Shown here: positions 24,753 through 36,440 of the stretch, piece after piece | Layout: every line of letters starts with the position of its first letter | Position numbering within the stretch: the stretch's first letter is position 1 | Source of the DNA: Iris pallida | Taxonomy: Eukaryota > Streptophyta > Magnoliopsida > Asparagales > Iridaceae | Length of the DNA: 64,000 nt | NCBI GenBank assembly: GCA_029216955.1 | Contig: JANAVB010010791.1 | Location: 4,757,304 to 4,821,303 of the forward strand | Reading direction: 5' to 3' | Program-made: the position numbers and the translations under genes | The notes under the pieces: model-generated | Database searches by the model: none | Told to the model about the DNA's origin: nothing | What the model saw: only the letters and a program-made list of their open reading frames with translations

Positions 24753-24757
24753 CTAGT
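24753..24757. repeat. Left TSD of solo LTR S (CTAGT)
   Basis: CTAGT directly before the LTR start is repeated at 29970-29974, directly after its end. Five bases is the normal Ty3/gypsy duplication. Confidence 0.92.
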
Positions 24758-24803
24758 TGTCACGACCCGCACCCACTGTGAGGGTACAAAAATGTAACAA
24801 CGC

Positions 24804-24839
24804 CCAGCCTACGCCGCAGTGTCGGCGGTAGAACGCTGT
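24804..24839 (-). other. Conserved 3'-terminal LTR box with hairpin (copy in S)
   Basis: On the minus strand the box reads AACAGCGTTCTACCGCCGAC and then ACTGCGGCGTAGGCTGG. CGCCG and CGGCG can pair around the loop ACACTG. The same box lies near the 3' end of LTRs A, B and H. It would be in U5, close to the primer-binding site. Confidence 0.7.
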
Positions 24840-27800
24840 TCTAGGTCATGAACTATAACTAGCATAACATGAATACTCTCCATAAGGAGGCCAACACAGA
24901 GGTACAATCCAATCACAATCTAAGGTAGAATGTAGCACGATGAAATAGATAAGAAATCCTCAACTGAGGTACAACAGAAAAGAGATACAAGTCTTATCAT
25001 CTCTAAAAATATACAAACTCTGAATCAAGAACAACAACTAAACATAAAAAAGGAAAACAGTCTAAACTATCTATACTAAGCAAGGTATCGTCCTCAGTAG
25101 CTGCCTGAACCTCCCCTGGGGTCCAAGTCGCGAGTGTCAACTAGGCAAGCTCCAAGTAAGGGTGCAGAGTTCCTCATCATCCTTTGTAAAATTTTTAACA
25201 GGTCCAGTCAGGACGGGAGCGAGCACAGACATCTCAACAGTTCATAGCAGGTTAGAAAATATAATCATGCAGTAAAGTAAGATATAGATACTGAAGGAAA
25301 TGCAGTATGTAATCAGAGAGAGAACTGTAATAGAAATATCTACTATACATAGAGAACTAATAGTGACTAGTGAGTCAGAGTAAAATATAAACATGTGAAT
25401 GGCATAGGAGGTTCATGACTACAGCTAAGAGAGTGATTCATGACTACAGCTACTTGGATAATATTCACATGTCTATTTCTACTCCCCCAACCCCAATCAA
25501 TACACAAAGATCCGTTCAAGTTATGTTAAGGTTCGTGAAACTTCACATGGCTCATAAAATGAGTGATACGTGAAGGTGATTCATGGGGGCTCTGTGAACA
25601 TGAGAGTACATGTGTCACAGGCGGTTCGTGAATCAGAGGAAGCATAGAGATACGTGATGATTCGTGAAACGCACAAAACATGCTGTATCCGATGCTCCCG
25701 AGGGGGATAACACCTCATGAAAGGATCTATATAGTACCAATCCGTGTGACCAACGTGACAGTATCAAGTAAAGTAATTTAAAGCAGGAAAATAATTCTAA
25801 ACAGGATATAAAATAATCAGAGAATGTACTCGCCTCGTATCTGAATGTCTGAAGTAAATGTACTGTCCGAGATGAGATACCTGACTCCTAGTTAGAGCAA
25901 CACAAGTCATGATGTATACAGGAGATGATAAATGTAATCTACAATGCATCTGCATGCTGTCTAGGTCAAACTAGACTAAAGTCAACACTTGGTCAACTCC
26001 AGTCAACTAGACTAGTCAAACTAGGTCAACTAGGTCAAGTCCTAGCCTAAACAAGTCTAACAAGTCTCACTAGGCCTAACCAAGTCTAATCTAGCAATCA
26101 CACACCAATCACAAGGCTATACAAGCCAACACAAGTCACACAATCTAGTATAGGATACCTATATTGATCTATCTAGGCTCTTATTCACATATTAGATACA
26201 TACATTATATGGCAATATATATACATATATATATTGATACACACACATGTGTTATATGATATAGCTAGAATATATAACCTTTAGGCTAATGTGTATACCA
26301 TACAACACTATATGACAAAACCTATACATATGCAGAGAGAGAGGGACACATGAACATGTGTCCAAGTGTATGTGTGTGTGTGTCATGAGACATAGGTATG
26401 TGTGTGTGATAATTAGTGAGAATGTGTGTGATATGAGAAAGTGTGTGTGTGCGTGAAGAGGAGACATGTGTGTGATAGGATAGTGTAATGATACATGAGG
26501 GTGTGATGTGTATAGGACTTGTGTGTGTGTGTCATGACAGGGGATTAGTTCTCAGTTTGAAGGGTTTAGAGGCTGCTAGGCTGTCCATAAATGGACTGAT
26601 ATGGGGATGTATTGTTGGACTGTTTTGGGACAATGGGACAGCACATTGGCTGTGGGTTAGGGGCCAATTGGACAGATATTTGGACAACTTGTATAGCTGG
26701 TTTGTAGAGCTTATATGCTGTCCAAAGTTGGACTGAAGTTGGGGATGTTTGGGACTAAGATGGATGGGTGTTTGGGCTGTCTAGGGGGCTTCAATGAGAC
26801 TGCTACTTAGGACAGATAAGGGACTGGATTGGGGCTGCTTCAATGACAGGTAAGAGTGCCCTATGTGTAGATTGATTTCAGTTGTGTGCGACAAGTGTGG
26901 AGGGGTGTGAGGAATTCATATACAACCTCAGGTTCAGTCCTACAATATGACAGTAATAACCATCCTATACTGCACAGGGATTAGGAAAACCATATCAAGA
27001 CTCATAAAACTGACTTAAATTCAGTTTATACTATCATAGCCCAAAATGAAATCAATACCCCACAAATCAACACACAATTTGACACACAAGTAGTTAATAC
27101 ATAGGAGAAGGATTTAGGGACTTAATCCTACAGGTTAACAATACAAATGGGTTTAAAAAGTGATGGCAAGGTCAGTACAAAACCTAAAATTCAAACTAAT
27201 CTCCCAGATTTCAGTTGTGTGTGTAACTGTGAAGGGTGTACAGTCCAATTAGGCATAGAAGCAGGAAATCAGTGAATCAAGTTTGTTCTCAGGTTTTTAA
27301 GAAAACAACATTGCAATAAAATGAAAAGGAACTCAGTGAAAAGTTTATAGATTGCATTCACAGTTGCTATCAGCCCACATTCGAAATTTCATACTCTATC
27401 ATAAAACCTAATCTACATGCCAATACAACCTATCAATGAACTAACAATAAGTACATGGATTAACATGGAGTAAGGATCATAAAATCAGTTTTTGTTTTAA
27501 ATAGGAATGAAAATCGATTTGAAACTGAATAAACATGTATCAGTGATAAATGGGAAGGAACCCAAGGACAGTTTATGAATCCTTGAATAGCTAATTCAAT
27601 GCAACTGAATCCTGGCAATTAAGCATTTAACCAAACATAATATGAATCCTAGTTTCAGGTTTTGGTTTCCAGGAACCATGACCTATGACAGTTATATGTG
27701 CAAACAAGTTGACAGTTTTAAAAGGAAGATCAAATTGACAGTTTAAAATGGAAGATAACTTTCGAAATTCAATCACCAATGGATTCTAAATTAATCAGTG

Positions 27801-28369
27801 AACTAAAATGGAAATAACAAGGGAAGGATGAACTTACAATCAATTTTTGACAGGAATTTCAAGGAAATCAATTGTCAGTTTAAAACTCATTGAAATCTAT
27901 TTTCAGGAATTTGAGGACAGTGTCACATGTGAAATCACATTGACAGTTTAAAATACCAATCAGCTCCAAATTCGAATCCATAAGCCCATACCAATTCAGT
28001 TTTAATCCTTACAGCACTAACACATGTTCATAAATCATCTTATAACAATAACTTCAAATCTCAGTTAAATGGAAACTTAAACTCAGCAATGAAGAACAGG
28101 TATCAGTTGGTTCAGTCCAATTCAATGTCCAAAAATCCATTTGAAAATCCATTTCCTAGCACCAATCAATACACAACCATATCAGTAAACTATGACACAA
28201 GTAAATGGATTAACCTGGCAGTTTAAATCATTACAACAGTAAAAAAATGTTCAATAAAAACTCATGTTTCAATTTATAGAACTGTGTATCAGTTAAATGG
28301 AAACACTTGTTCTCGAATCCAAATTCCAATAAAAGCTCGAAATTGATAATTGAAATAGGTGTACTATCA

Positions 28370-29035
28370 TTGGGACATGTCCCTCGTGTCCGGGGAAAGT
28401 CCCTCGTGTCCAGGAATTGGGACACAATGTGTCCAAACTAACATTCGAAATTCTGCAGAAAAATTGGTAAAATAAGCATCGTGCAGCCATGTCGAGCCTT
28501 CGTGGGCTCGACACAGTGCTCGAGGTATGCCGTGCTTGTGCACACGTGTGGAGGGGACATAGGGGTACGTGTAAATGTGTCTGTATCGTGTCCAAATGAG
28601 TCGTATCAGGAGTTACACGTGCGTATCAGTGAGAAATTTTCCCGCGGGTGCAGTGCATGTGCGACAGTGCAAATTCAGTGCAGGCTCGAGAACTCTCTCG
28701 ATACTCAACCATATCACCCGAAATTTTGTGGGTGGCCTGACAGTCATGGCCCCCACGAGCACACCAAATTTGGGGTGTCGAGGTGTCGTGCACAGTGAGT
28801 TAGGGGGCTCGAACAACAGGGCATGTGCGTCGTGTCTCGTGTAGTGAGTTCGTGTCCATTTTGGACACGGACACAGCTCGATATGAGCTCAGAGCTTGGG
28901 GGTTCGAAAACACACATCAAGGGCTAGAAATCCATTCAAATAGAATTTAAAAATAAGAAGAATTTATTCACTCAAGTATTTCATCGAACACATGCATAGA
29001 CACCTAGATACGTGTCCGATACGGACACGAAATGG
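28370..29035. repeat. Cluster of CGTGTCC / GGACACG motifs in solo LTR S
   Basis: GGACACG, CGTGTCC and TGTCGTG-type words recur in both directions (28380-28440, 28560-28600, 28820-28870 and 28985-29035). The B LTRs hold a matching cluster at the same place relative to the LTR start. Confidence 0.7.
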
Positions 29036-29969
29036 GTCCACCAAGACACGAAACTAATTCCTACAGTTAGGGGACTCCTAGGGCTGTCCAAATATGCAAG
29101 AAAACTGGAGTTTCATGGAGAGAATGAGAAGTTACCTACTGGTGTTCTTCTCCAAAGAAAGTTTCAAAATGGGGGATCCTTCTTGCTAATCCCAAAGCTC
29201 CAAATTGTCCCAAATTTGAGAATGACCTCCATGAACAGAAAGTATACCTAAATTAGAACCTATTGCAATTTGTTTGAGGGAAAAAGGAGATCAAATGGAA
29301 TTTCTATGAATTTCTAAAGTTAGGAAAATACCTCCTCCTTAAGCTTGTTCTTTCCTAAAAGAGGCTAGCCCTAAATGGAAGAGAGTATAAATAGGGGTGG
29401 GGTTCCCAATGTGGCTGGCCATAGTGGGTTAGGGTGAGGGTTTAGTGATGGGCTTTGGGCTTAGGCCTCTATGGGCTTTAGGGCTAGTTATTGATTTAAG
29501 TTTTAATCACAAGTCATAGCTTATGACTTGAATCTAACTTAAGTCAAATAACCATACCATGGGTCAACTCTAGTCTAACTAGGGTTACATGACCTAACCA
29601 AGTCCAACACAACTAGGGTTAGCTTCTAGGTTAGCCTACCAAGGTCATTGCTAGTCAAAGTCAACCTAGTCAACCCTCATTCAAACAATTCCAAAATAAA
29701 TTCTAAAAATTTTCATAAATTCAAATAAATTATAATAATTCCAAATAACCCTAAAAATGTCAAAAATACCCTAATCACATGGCTAGGCTCTAGGGTAGAC
29801 TGTCTCTACTGTTTACTAGCACAACACCAAAATCACAAGTCATGAATTTAAATAGTTTAAAATTTAATTAGAAATCAGTAAAAATTCTAATATGAAATAA
29901 ATATCATTAATTAATAATTATAATTACAAAATTTCAAAATTACCCTCTTCTGAAAAACTGGGTGTTACA

Positions 29970-29974
29970 CTAGT
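29970..29974. repeat. Right TSD of solo LTR S (CTAGT)
   Basis: Matches 24753-24757 exactly and supports both boundaries of S. Confidence 0.92.
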
Positions 29975-31042
29975 CGCTGGCAGTATCTCCATACCCGGCT
30001 CCAACAGTTCCAGGCTAGGGCCTTCTTCTTCTACGCAGCCAGTACCGTTGAGTATTCCAGAGGCCGACCCCACTAGTGAGGAGCAGGCCAAGACTGAGGC
30101 CTACGTCGAGGGCGAGGGCGAGGGCGATGGCGAGGCCTACGCCAAGGGCGAGGCCGAGGCTGAGGGGCAAGCTGCGGGCAGGGGCAGGAGTAAGGGCAGG
30201 GGGCAGGTTGTAGCTACCATTTGAGACAGATCCTTCGTGTCGCCCGGAGGGGGATCTGAGGTTAGAGATTTGGGCCTGTACTCGGACCAGGCGGTAAGTA
30301 AAAATATTTTTGTATTTAATTTGTTTAAATTTATTATAAACTTGTTTAATAAATTTTAATTTCCATTTTACAGGTATTATCCCTCCTTTGTACACCGGTC
30401 GCTGGGAACATTCCTGCGACAGAACTACGAGGGGCCCTGGATCAACTGGAGGGATGTCCCGGCCGACAAGAAGGCCTTCTCGTTTGAGCACTTCTCGGTA
30501 CGTAAAAGTTTATTTCCTTTTAATATTTAGTATATTATTTTATAACTTACGTACTTCTATAATTTTTCAGTGGACTTACTTCTTACCTCCCCACCGCGTC
30601 GTTGTTGTCGAATCTATTTTTTCCAGCGTCGCCAGTAAGCTCATTAGGGTCACGATCCTTGACCAAAAGGATCGCAAGCGCCGGGGAGAGCCTATTCAGG
30701 ATTGGATCTCTGTCGCCGACTGTGCGATAATGAAGAGGAGATTCGAGGAGGGAACCTACAAGGAGAAGTCCACGAAGTCTAAAAGAGCACGACAGGCGGA
30801 GTCGCAGTAGTGTGGTGGGTCACGGTCCATCATGGATTTCTTCACTCATATGGTACATATCTCGCCGTATACCCAAAATTAATACTTTATAGTAATATAT
30901 TTCTTTCAACTTAACTGACAAATCATATAATAATTTCGTAACAGGTTGAATCGGAAGAAGACCCAAATATGGTGACCTTGTTCCTCGCCACGCACACGAA
31001 GGGGGAGCGGTTTGTAGATGACAAGGCCCGGGACACCTACGT

Positions 31043-31215
31043 AAGTTTTACTTAATGCTAGTTCATTAATAATAATTTTTAGTTACGTAGAGAATTCATA
31101 TAGATATTTTTTCTAGGCCGAGTTTTTAAAGTTTTACTTAATGCTAGTTCATTAATATTAATTTTTAGCGACCACGTGAGAATTCATATATATGCTATTT
31201 CTAGGCCGAGTTTTT
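31043..31215 (+). repeat. 86-bp tandem duplication covering a splice acceptor
   Basis: AAGTTTTACTTAATGCTAG starts both copies (31043 and 31129), and both end TTCTAGGCCGAGTTTTT (near 31111 and 31199). The duplicated unit contains the end of the intron and the first codons of the next exon, so the TNPA-like gene has two candidate acceptors. Only the second leads into the long open frame. Confidence 0.85.
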
Positions 31216-32174
31216 GATGCATAGGGAGGCCGGGCCGACACGGTCAGAGGGAGCTGGTGCTAGCACTTCCCAGCAGCCTCCGGCCGCTACAGCTCAGTCA
31301 GATGACGAGCTGTGGATGGGGGCCGTTGGTGGCATGCATAGGGGTAAGTACTATGGTACGGGCTCCTATGGTGCCTTCATTGCATCACAGGCCTCTACGA
31401 CCGCCACTAGTGTGCCTGGCCCCTCACAAACAAAGGAGTCGCTCCGCCACCAGCAGAGTGTCGATGCGTAGATCGCAGCTCGGCGTGACGAGATACTGTA
31501 AAGGATGGTAGCGCCGCATAAAGATGATTCTGCGCTCATCTCACGCTTTGAGAGGCTTAAGAAGACAACTGAGGCACTGCGACAGATGACCCGCGCTACG
31601 CAGGAGGCTACGCAGCGGTTGGTCGAGCAGATGCAACAGTTCCAGGAGATGGCTACGGAGCGATCGTCTGCTGGTACGTCAGAAGCATCGTCTACATCCG
31701 GCGGTGCATGGGAGGACATGTTCGTCCACCTGTTGTCACCGAAGGAGTATCAGACGATCCTAGCAATACGACGACGGTCATCTGGTGGCGCTCCTCTTCC
31801 AGTTCTGGCTCCAGCACCGGGTCCAGCTCCAGCTCCAGGCGATCAGTAGTTTCATTTTTGCATTTACGGACTGTACTATATTTTTTACTTTGTACGTATT
31901 TAGGGATATTCACTTTGTTCGTTGAGGATATTGACTTTGTACGTATTTGAGAATATTGACTTTGTTCGTTGAGGATATTATTAACTTTGTTCGTTGATGA
32001 TATTATTTTTTCTTTATATTTTTTGTATATTCTGGAATGTAATGTGCGTGCCAGTGTTCAGTGTTCCACCGAGGGGGTCGGCAAAACCAGGGATTGGATT
32101 CTGTATTTTGTATTTTGGATTCTGTATTTTGGCTCAAGCTCCAGCTCTATTTGTATTTTGGATTCTGTTTTTTT

Positions 32175-32580
32175 TAACTTAGCGACGTTTTTAGCGGCGT
32201 TAATATGCGTCGCTAAATTTTTGCGACGTTAACAAATGTCGCTAAAAGTGTCGCTAAATTGCTGTCATGGCAACACGTGGCACCAAATCTGATGTCAGCA
32301 CGTCATCGCCAAAATGCCGTAAAAGTGTCGTTAAACGGTGACCACACAATAACGTCGACAATTGCGTCGCTAATCGGCAACCACAAGAAAATGTCGCAAA
32401 TGACGTCGCTATTTAGCGACGTTATTAGCGCCGCTAAATAACGTTGCCATAGCGACGTTTTGTCGATTAACGATACGCTTTTTTCCGTCATTTCCAAAAC
32501 ATCGCTGAAAACGTCACTAATTTAGGTTAGCGACGTTTTGGCCGTGATTAGCGACATTTTGTAACGTCGCTAATCTGACA
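32175..32580. repeat. Right subterminal repeats of the CACTA element
   Basis: TTAGCGACGTTTT, GTCGCTAAA and related words recur in both directions over about 400 bp, in more copies than on the left. Some have decayed (GTCGTTAAACG, GTCACTAA). They stop just before the TTTTTGTAGTG terminus. Confidence 0.88.
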
Positions 32581-32593
32581 AATTTTTGTAGTG

Positions 32594-32596
32594 TAC
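32594..32596. repeat. Right target-site duplication of the CACTA element (TAC)
   Basis: The same three bases as 19782-19784, immediately after the right terminus. Confidence 0.9.
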
Positions 32597-33698
32597 TAGG
32601 AGACCCTCTCGATGCAGTCAAGCTTCTGCAAAGTCAGTTAAAAGCTTTTAAGCAAAAGAAGGGATTACAAAAGTTAGCGATCAAACAACCCTATCCTACA
32701 GAGTGGAAGGAAGCCCTGTTCCTACCTAATATAAGGGGCCAACCATAATGTTATTTGACAGCATCACATCACCGAGTCAGTATATTAATCACTTCAAGAT
32801 GATGACTGATCATATCCAATAGAACGATGCTCTACTCACTACAGTATTCGTCGAATGCTTAGCCGGTGTTGCCTATGACTGGTATTGAAGCCTGCCGGAT
32901 GGCTATATAACATCCTTTGCAACATTAAAATAGATGTTCCTGAAACGATTTTATAAAGTAACTTATGACATGACTATGTCCGCCCTCACCAAAATTAAAC
33001 AGAAGCCAAATGAGACAACTGAACGTTTCATCGAGCGCTTCCGATGAGAGGTACTAAAAATGCCTCTAGGTACCCTTGACGAATTGACTATAGATACTTG
33101 CAAATCAAACTTGTTATCTATAGTCAGCATATGGATAGGACCTACACAGTTTTGAGATTAGGGTTCCTTCATTGTAAGTGCCAGAGCAGCTGAAGATAGT
33201 GCTGAGAAATTTAAGCAACTAGGCATCCCGATGCCTAATCTAGACAAAGATAAGCATCCTTTTACCAGCAGAAGCAGTCATCAAAATAATTACAAAGGCA
33301 AACAGGCCTTAGCCATCAATGTAGGTTAGCTAGCACCTATGGCAATAACTCCTCCACAAAGGGCAGCACCTCGACCTAAGGAAGAGTATTCCTTCGAAGA
33401 TGACGATGTCGAGAGCATCTTTGATTGCTTGATCAAAAGCAATAAGCTTCAACTGTCGAAGATCAAATGGCTAGACGAAGTTGGTAAGATTGACAATCCT
33501 AAATATTGCATGTATCACAAGTTTCTGGGGCATCCAACCAGGGCGTGCTATGTACTCAAAGAAAAGATCCAAGAATTAATCAATACTAAAGCAATCACTC
33601 TCCAAAAGGACGAAAAGACGGTGACAACCAACGTCTTCACTGTGCAATTTAGAGACTTCGCTCCTCAGTTAGTCTCTGATGGTGTCATCCCGAAATAA
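32597..33698 (+). pseudogene. Element D gag pseudogene, capsid and zinc-knuckle piece
   Basis: The frame continues from 19784 (LGDPLDAVKLLQSQLKAF, then PYPTEWKEALFLPN), shifts by one near 32747, then reads a Ty3/gypsy Retrotrans_gag domain: YINHFKMMTDHIQ, GVAYDWY, PDGYITSFATLK, FLKRFYKVTYDM, NETTERFIERFR. A zinc-knuckle-like CMYHKFLGHPTRACYVLKEK follows near 33508-33570. At least six in-frame stops occur before 33339; the last 119 codons (33339-33698) are open. It once encoded the structural Gag protein that packages retrotransposon RNA. Confidence 0.85.
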
Positions 33699-33707
33699 AA
33701 GAAAACT

Positions 33708-34556
33708 ATGAAGATCATTAACCTTCCGCTGGCACGAAGTGACGGTTTAGTTCCATTGTCAACAACCAAAGACGAAATCATGTGGGTTCATCCAGACCTT
33801 GTCGTCGAATTTGAACAGAAATCAACTGTCTCTTCTGGCAAGTTAAAAAAGTTGGCCAAGTGTAAATCAAGCAACATGACTTCAAGTGAGCACTCCTCGC
33901 TTGATGGCTGGGTTCTTTTTTTGAAGTCTATGTTCATTCTGGCAGGGTCCACATCTTCCTCTTCAGAGACTGCTCCACTAATGTTAGAAGTTAATTACCA
34001 ACATGAATTCTATCGATATAGTCAGCAATTTTGTGCGCTGATAATAAAGATGGGATATGACTTTCAAAAGGCACTAGGTCTGAACAATAGAAAAGGGTCT
34101 CTGATGCCTCTTTCTCTACAAATTTAAGATAACAGGTCTCGGGTTGGACTAAGATTTGGGATAGATCACATGTTCCCTCATCCAAGAAAGAATTCCTCCA
34201 AAGGCAAGGCACGAGTAAAGACCTGTAATATAGTTTCCCTCTCACCTGCTTCAGAAGAAGAAGTCTTGATAGGTTCTAGATTCGGAAGACTCTATCTCAG
34301 AGACTACCCAGATGGTCAAGAGAATAAAGTGGTCAATCCTCCTTCTTCTCCTGATGCTTTTCCAACATCTGCTCCACCAGCTGATTCGGGTCCTTCTAAA
34401 CTGACGGTAGCTGATAAAGGCAAGTAGCAGGTTCGCTTTGACAAGAACCTGAAGAAGACTCTACTACAAGGTCTTCAAAAGCCATACAACTTTGACATAT
34501 TGGCTCAATTAGCCAACACTCCAGTAAGACTATCAATCTTCGAGCTTCTTCGTCTC
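33708..34556 (+). pseudogene. Element D: gag-protease linker with G-patch-like segment
   Basis: The first frame (33708-34127) contains KMGYDFQKALGLNNRKGSL and, after a stop, DNRSRVGLRFG, which resembles the G-patch found in some plant Ty3/gypsy polyproteins between Gag and protease. It goes on (34170-34427) as EEEVLIGSRFGRLYLRDYP and a Pro/Ser-rich linker, then after another stop as KPYNFDILAQLANTPVRLSI, typical of the stretch just before the aspartic protease. LTR H cuts it off at 34557; protease, RT and integrase are not in the window. Confidence 0.65.
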
Positions 34557-35325
34557 TGTCACGATCCGCATCCGCTTTTCGGGATACGAGTGCGTGTCCA
34601 AGCCCAGCCTATGTCGCGGTATCGGCGGTAGTACGCTATCTAGCCTGCAATAAACAAAGTACTCATAAATACTAACTTCTCATTCACAACAACTAAATTA
34701 ACTTTACAAAATATAGAAGTTTTACATTTGAAGAAGAATGTAAGCTTTTATATTTATAGAAAACTACCACACAACTAACTAGTCTTCTATAGTTTGGCCT
34801 TCGAGTCTCTATCTCCCCCTCGTATGGTCCATAGCACAAGAGTAGGCACGTCAACCTCACCTATAACAACGATCAAGTCAGTAAAGAAGCAGAGTACAAG
34901 CATATTGCAATTAATATTGCTAGTCCAAAATAAGTTAGAACAACGAGAAACCATGATGGCAAAGAGTATATAAAGAACTAGAAAGAGATAAACTAACATG
35001 ATATGAACTAGCACTAGCAAGATATGAACTAGCAGCATGAAAGTAGCAAGGTATGAACTAACGAGATACGAACAAGCAAAATGTAAACTAGCAAGATGTG
35101 AACTAACAAGATATGAACTAACAAGATAATGGACTAGATAAAGGAAAATATGAACAACTATGTGTGTGTGAAATACCTTTTAATATGTGAATGGCTGGGC
35201 TAATACGGCACATCATACGATGGCTATCCATAATAATAGGGTACAGCTAACTCATACGTTGGATGCATGACTTAGCTATCCACAATCAAAATAGTCGGGT
35301 TTGTTCACGTACTTACCGAGTATTT
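34557..35325 (-). repeat. LTR fragment H, 3' portion
   Basis: It starts TGTCACGATCCGC and carries the CCCAGCCTATG / CGGCGGTAG box (about 34600-34630), as in S and B. It contains a minisatellite (34998-35140) and is cut at 35326 by the B cluster. The five bases before it are GTCTC (candidate left TSD); the other end must lie beyond the window. Confidence 0.75.
34998..35140. repeat. Minisatellite of about 15-bp units in LTR H
   Basis: ATGAACTAGCAAGAT-like units repeat with variation about nine times. It lies 0.44-0.58 kb from the LTR 3' end. Confidence 0.8.
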
Positions 35326-36004
35326 TGTCATGACCCGCACCCAGTTTAGGGGCACGAAAAGTGGATACGTCCAGCCTACGCTGTAGTATCGGCGGTAGAA
35401 CGCTGTCCTAGGTTACTATCTAATCAACAACTCACGCAATTATATAATGTACTTGTCAAATCTCAACTTCGAACGGAGGACAAGTATAAATATAATGAAA
35501 TCTCAATCACAGTCTAAGCACGATATGATAACACAGAAGTTTATAACTAAGACTAAAATAATAACAAATATAAACTACTAAATAATAATATCTCAAACAA
35601 ACTCAAATACAAACTCATATCTCGAGTTATTACAATTCAAGTTCTAAAACATGAAAACTAAACCAGTCTACTAGCTAGTCTCCCGATCACTCCTGAGTAT
35701 CGGGGCCAAAGGTAGCTAAGCCATCTCCTGCTCTAAGGCAAGTAGGGCACATGTCCTCAGGGCAAGCATTTGTAATATTTTTAATAGGTCCAGTCAGGAC
35801 AGGAACGAGTACAACTCATCTAGAAATCCCAAGTAAATGACAGAGAACTATAAAGCATTTATACAGTTGTATTGATGAACATGGCAGTTTATACAGGTAG
35901 TGATGTAGAGAAACAGTTAAGGTACAAGGAAAGTAAGGTAACTAAACAAGAGGAGAATCATGGCAATGAAGACTATAAAATATGATCTAGTTGAACTAGA
36001 GTAA

Positions 36005-36440
36005 TATGATATAAGTCCAGATAGTATAATATGAGTCAAGTGTAATCCCAGTGTGAGTCCAGACAATATAAATCTAATACCAGATGATTTCAGTACAAGA
36101 TGAGTCCAGACAATGATCAATGATTCCAGGGTGAGTCCAGACAATACTCTAACAGTGTGTTTTAAAATATCGATATCGACATGTAAACGGCTGTAGGTAA
36201 TACGGCACATCGTACACTCGGCCAAGTGTGGGATGGATATCATTCCAGTATAATTCCAAGGGAGTGGTTCCAGTATTTGGGAAGGTCCACATGTCTACTC
36301 CAATATTTCCACGTCCAAAAAGTACAAGTGAATCCATAATCCGACACAAAATAGTACAAGTCCAACCAGAACATGAATGATACCAGTAAGTGATTCCAGG
36401 GTAATTCCAGTAGGTGATTCCAGTAGTGGTTCCAGAAATG
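36005..36440. repeat. Degenerate minisatellites in B LTR (a)
   Basis: Several GATGAGTCCAGACAAT-like units (36012-36145) are followed by a run of ATTCCAGTAGGTGATTCCAG-like units (36240-36435). Matching arrays sit at about 41477-41900 and 61245-61680 in the other two LTRs. Confidence 0.7.

Larger units (their letters stand above)
24758..29969 (-). repeat. Solo LTR S, 5212 bp
   Basis: The left end is TGTCACGACCCGCACCC and the right end AAAAACTGGGTGTTACA, both shared with the B LTRs, with perfect CTAGT duplications outside. The minus-strand direction follows from the termini and from a TATTTATA box (about 29385-29392, minus strand), 575 bp from the LTR start, the same distance as in B. It contains the hairpin box near 24804-24839, CGTGTCC/GGACACG clusters (about 28370-29035) and TG/CA-rich simple sequence (about 26370-26540). 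Open frames inside show no known domain. No interior or second LTR is present, so recombination between LTRs probably removed the rest. Confidence 0.9.
24634..31849 (+). pseudogene. CACTA TNPA-like gene, split by solo LTR S
   Basis: This second CACTA gene is probably the DNA-binding partner (TNPA / plant Ptta-En/Spm transposase type). Exon 1 (ARRGSFGSGAGGSRRVRQF...) is split at 24757; with the LTR and one CTAGT copy removed it continues in frame at 29975 (AGSISIPGSNSSRLG) into an acidic, Glu/Gly/Ala-rich repeat (about 30080-30190). Later exons carry SFVHRSLGTFLRQNYEGPW, DWISVADCAIMKRRFEEG, a CGGSRS segment, DPNMVTLFLATHTKGERFVD, DDKARDTY and a C-terminal coiled-coil-like RFERLKKTTEALRQMTRATQ followed by a Pro/Ala tail. 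Inferred introns: 30294-30373, 30498-30570, 30853-30944 and 31041-31204. Stops interrupt it near 30222, 30810, 31471 and 31499. Exon 2 needs a frame shift relative to exon 1. Confidence 0.75.
19785..32593 (+). mobile_element. CACTA (En/Spm) transposon, 12,809 bp with nested solo LTR
   Basis: The left terminus is CACTACTAAAA and the right terminus TTTTTGTAGTG (CACTACAAAAA inverted), flanked by TAC on both sides. Subterminal regions carry many copies of a GCGACGT-type motif in both directions. Inside are a TNPD transposase pseudogene and a TNPA-like pseudogene in the same direction, the usual CACTA gene pair. Without the nested LTR and one TSD copy the element would be about 7.6 kb. Stops and frameshifts in both genes mean it cannot be autonomous. 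The left terminus differs at position 7 (CACTACT against CACTACA). Confidence 0.95.

Noticed and set aside
30015..30491. A 158-codon minus-strand frame over the TNPA-like exon
   Set aside because: It is the shadow of the acidic Glu/Gly/Ala repeat on the plus strand, low complexity, and it crosses an inferred intron.
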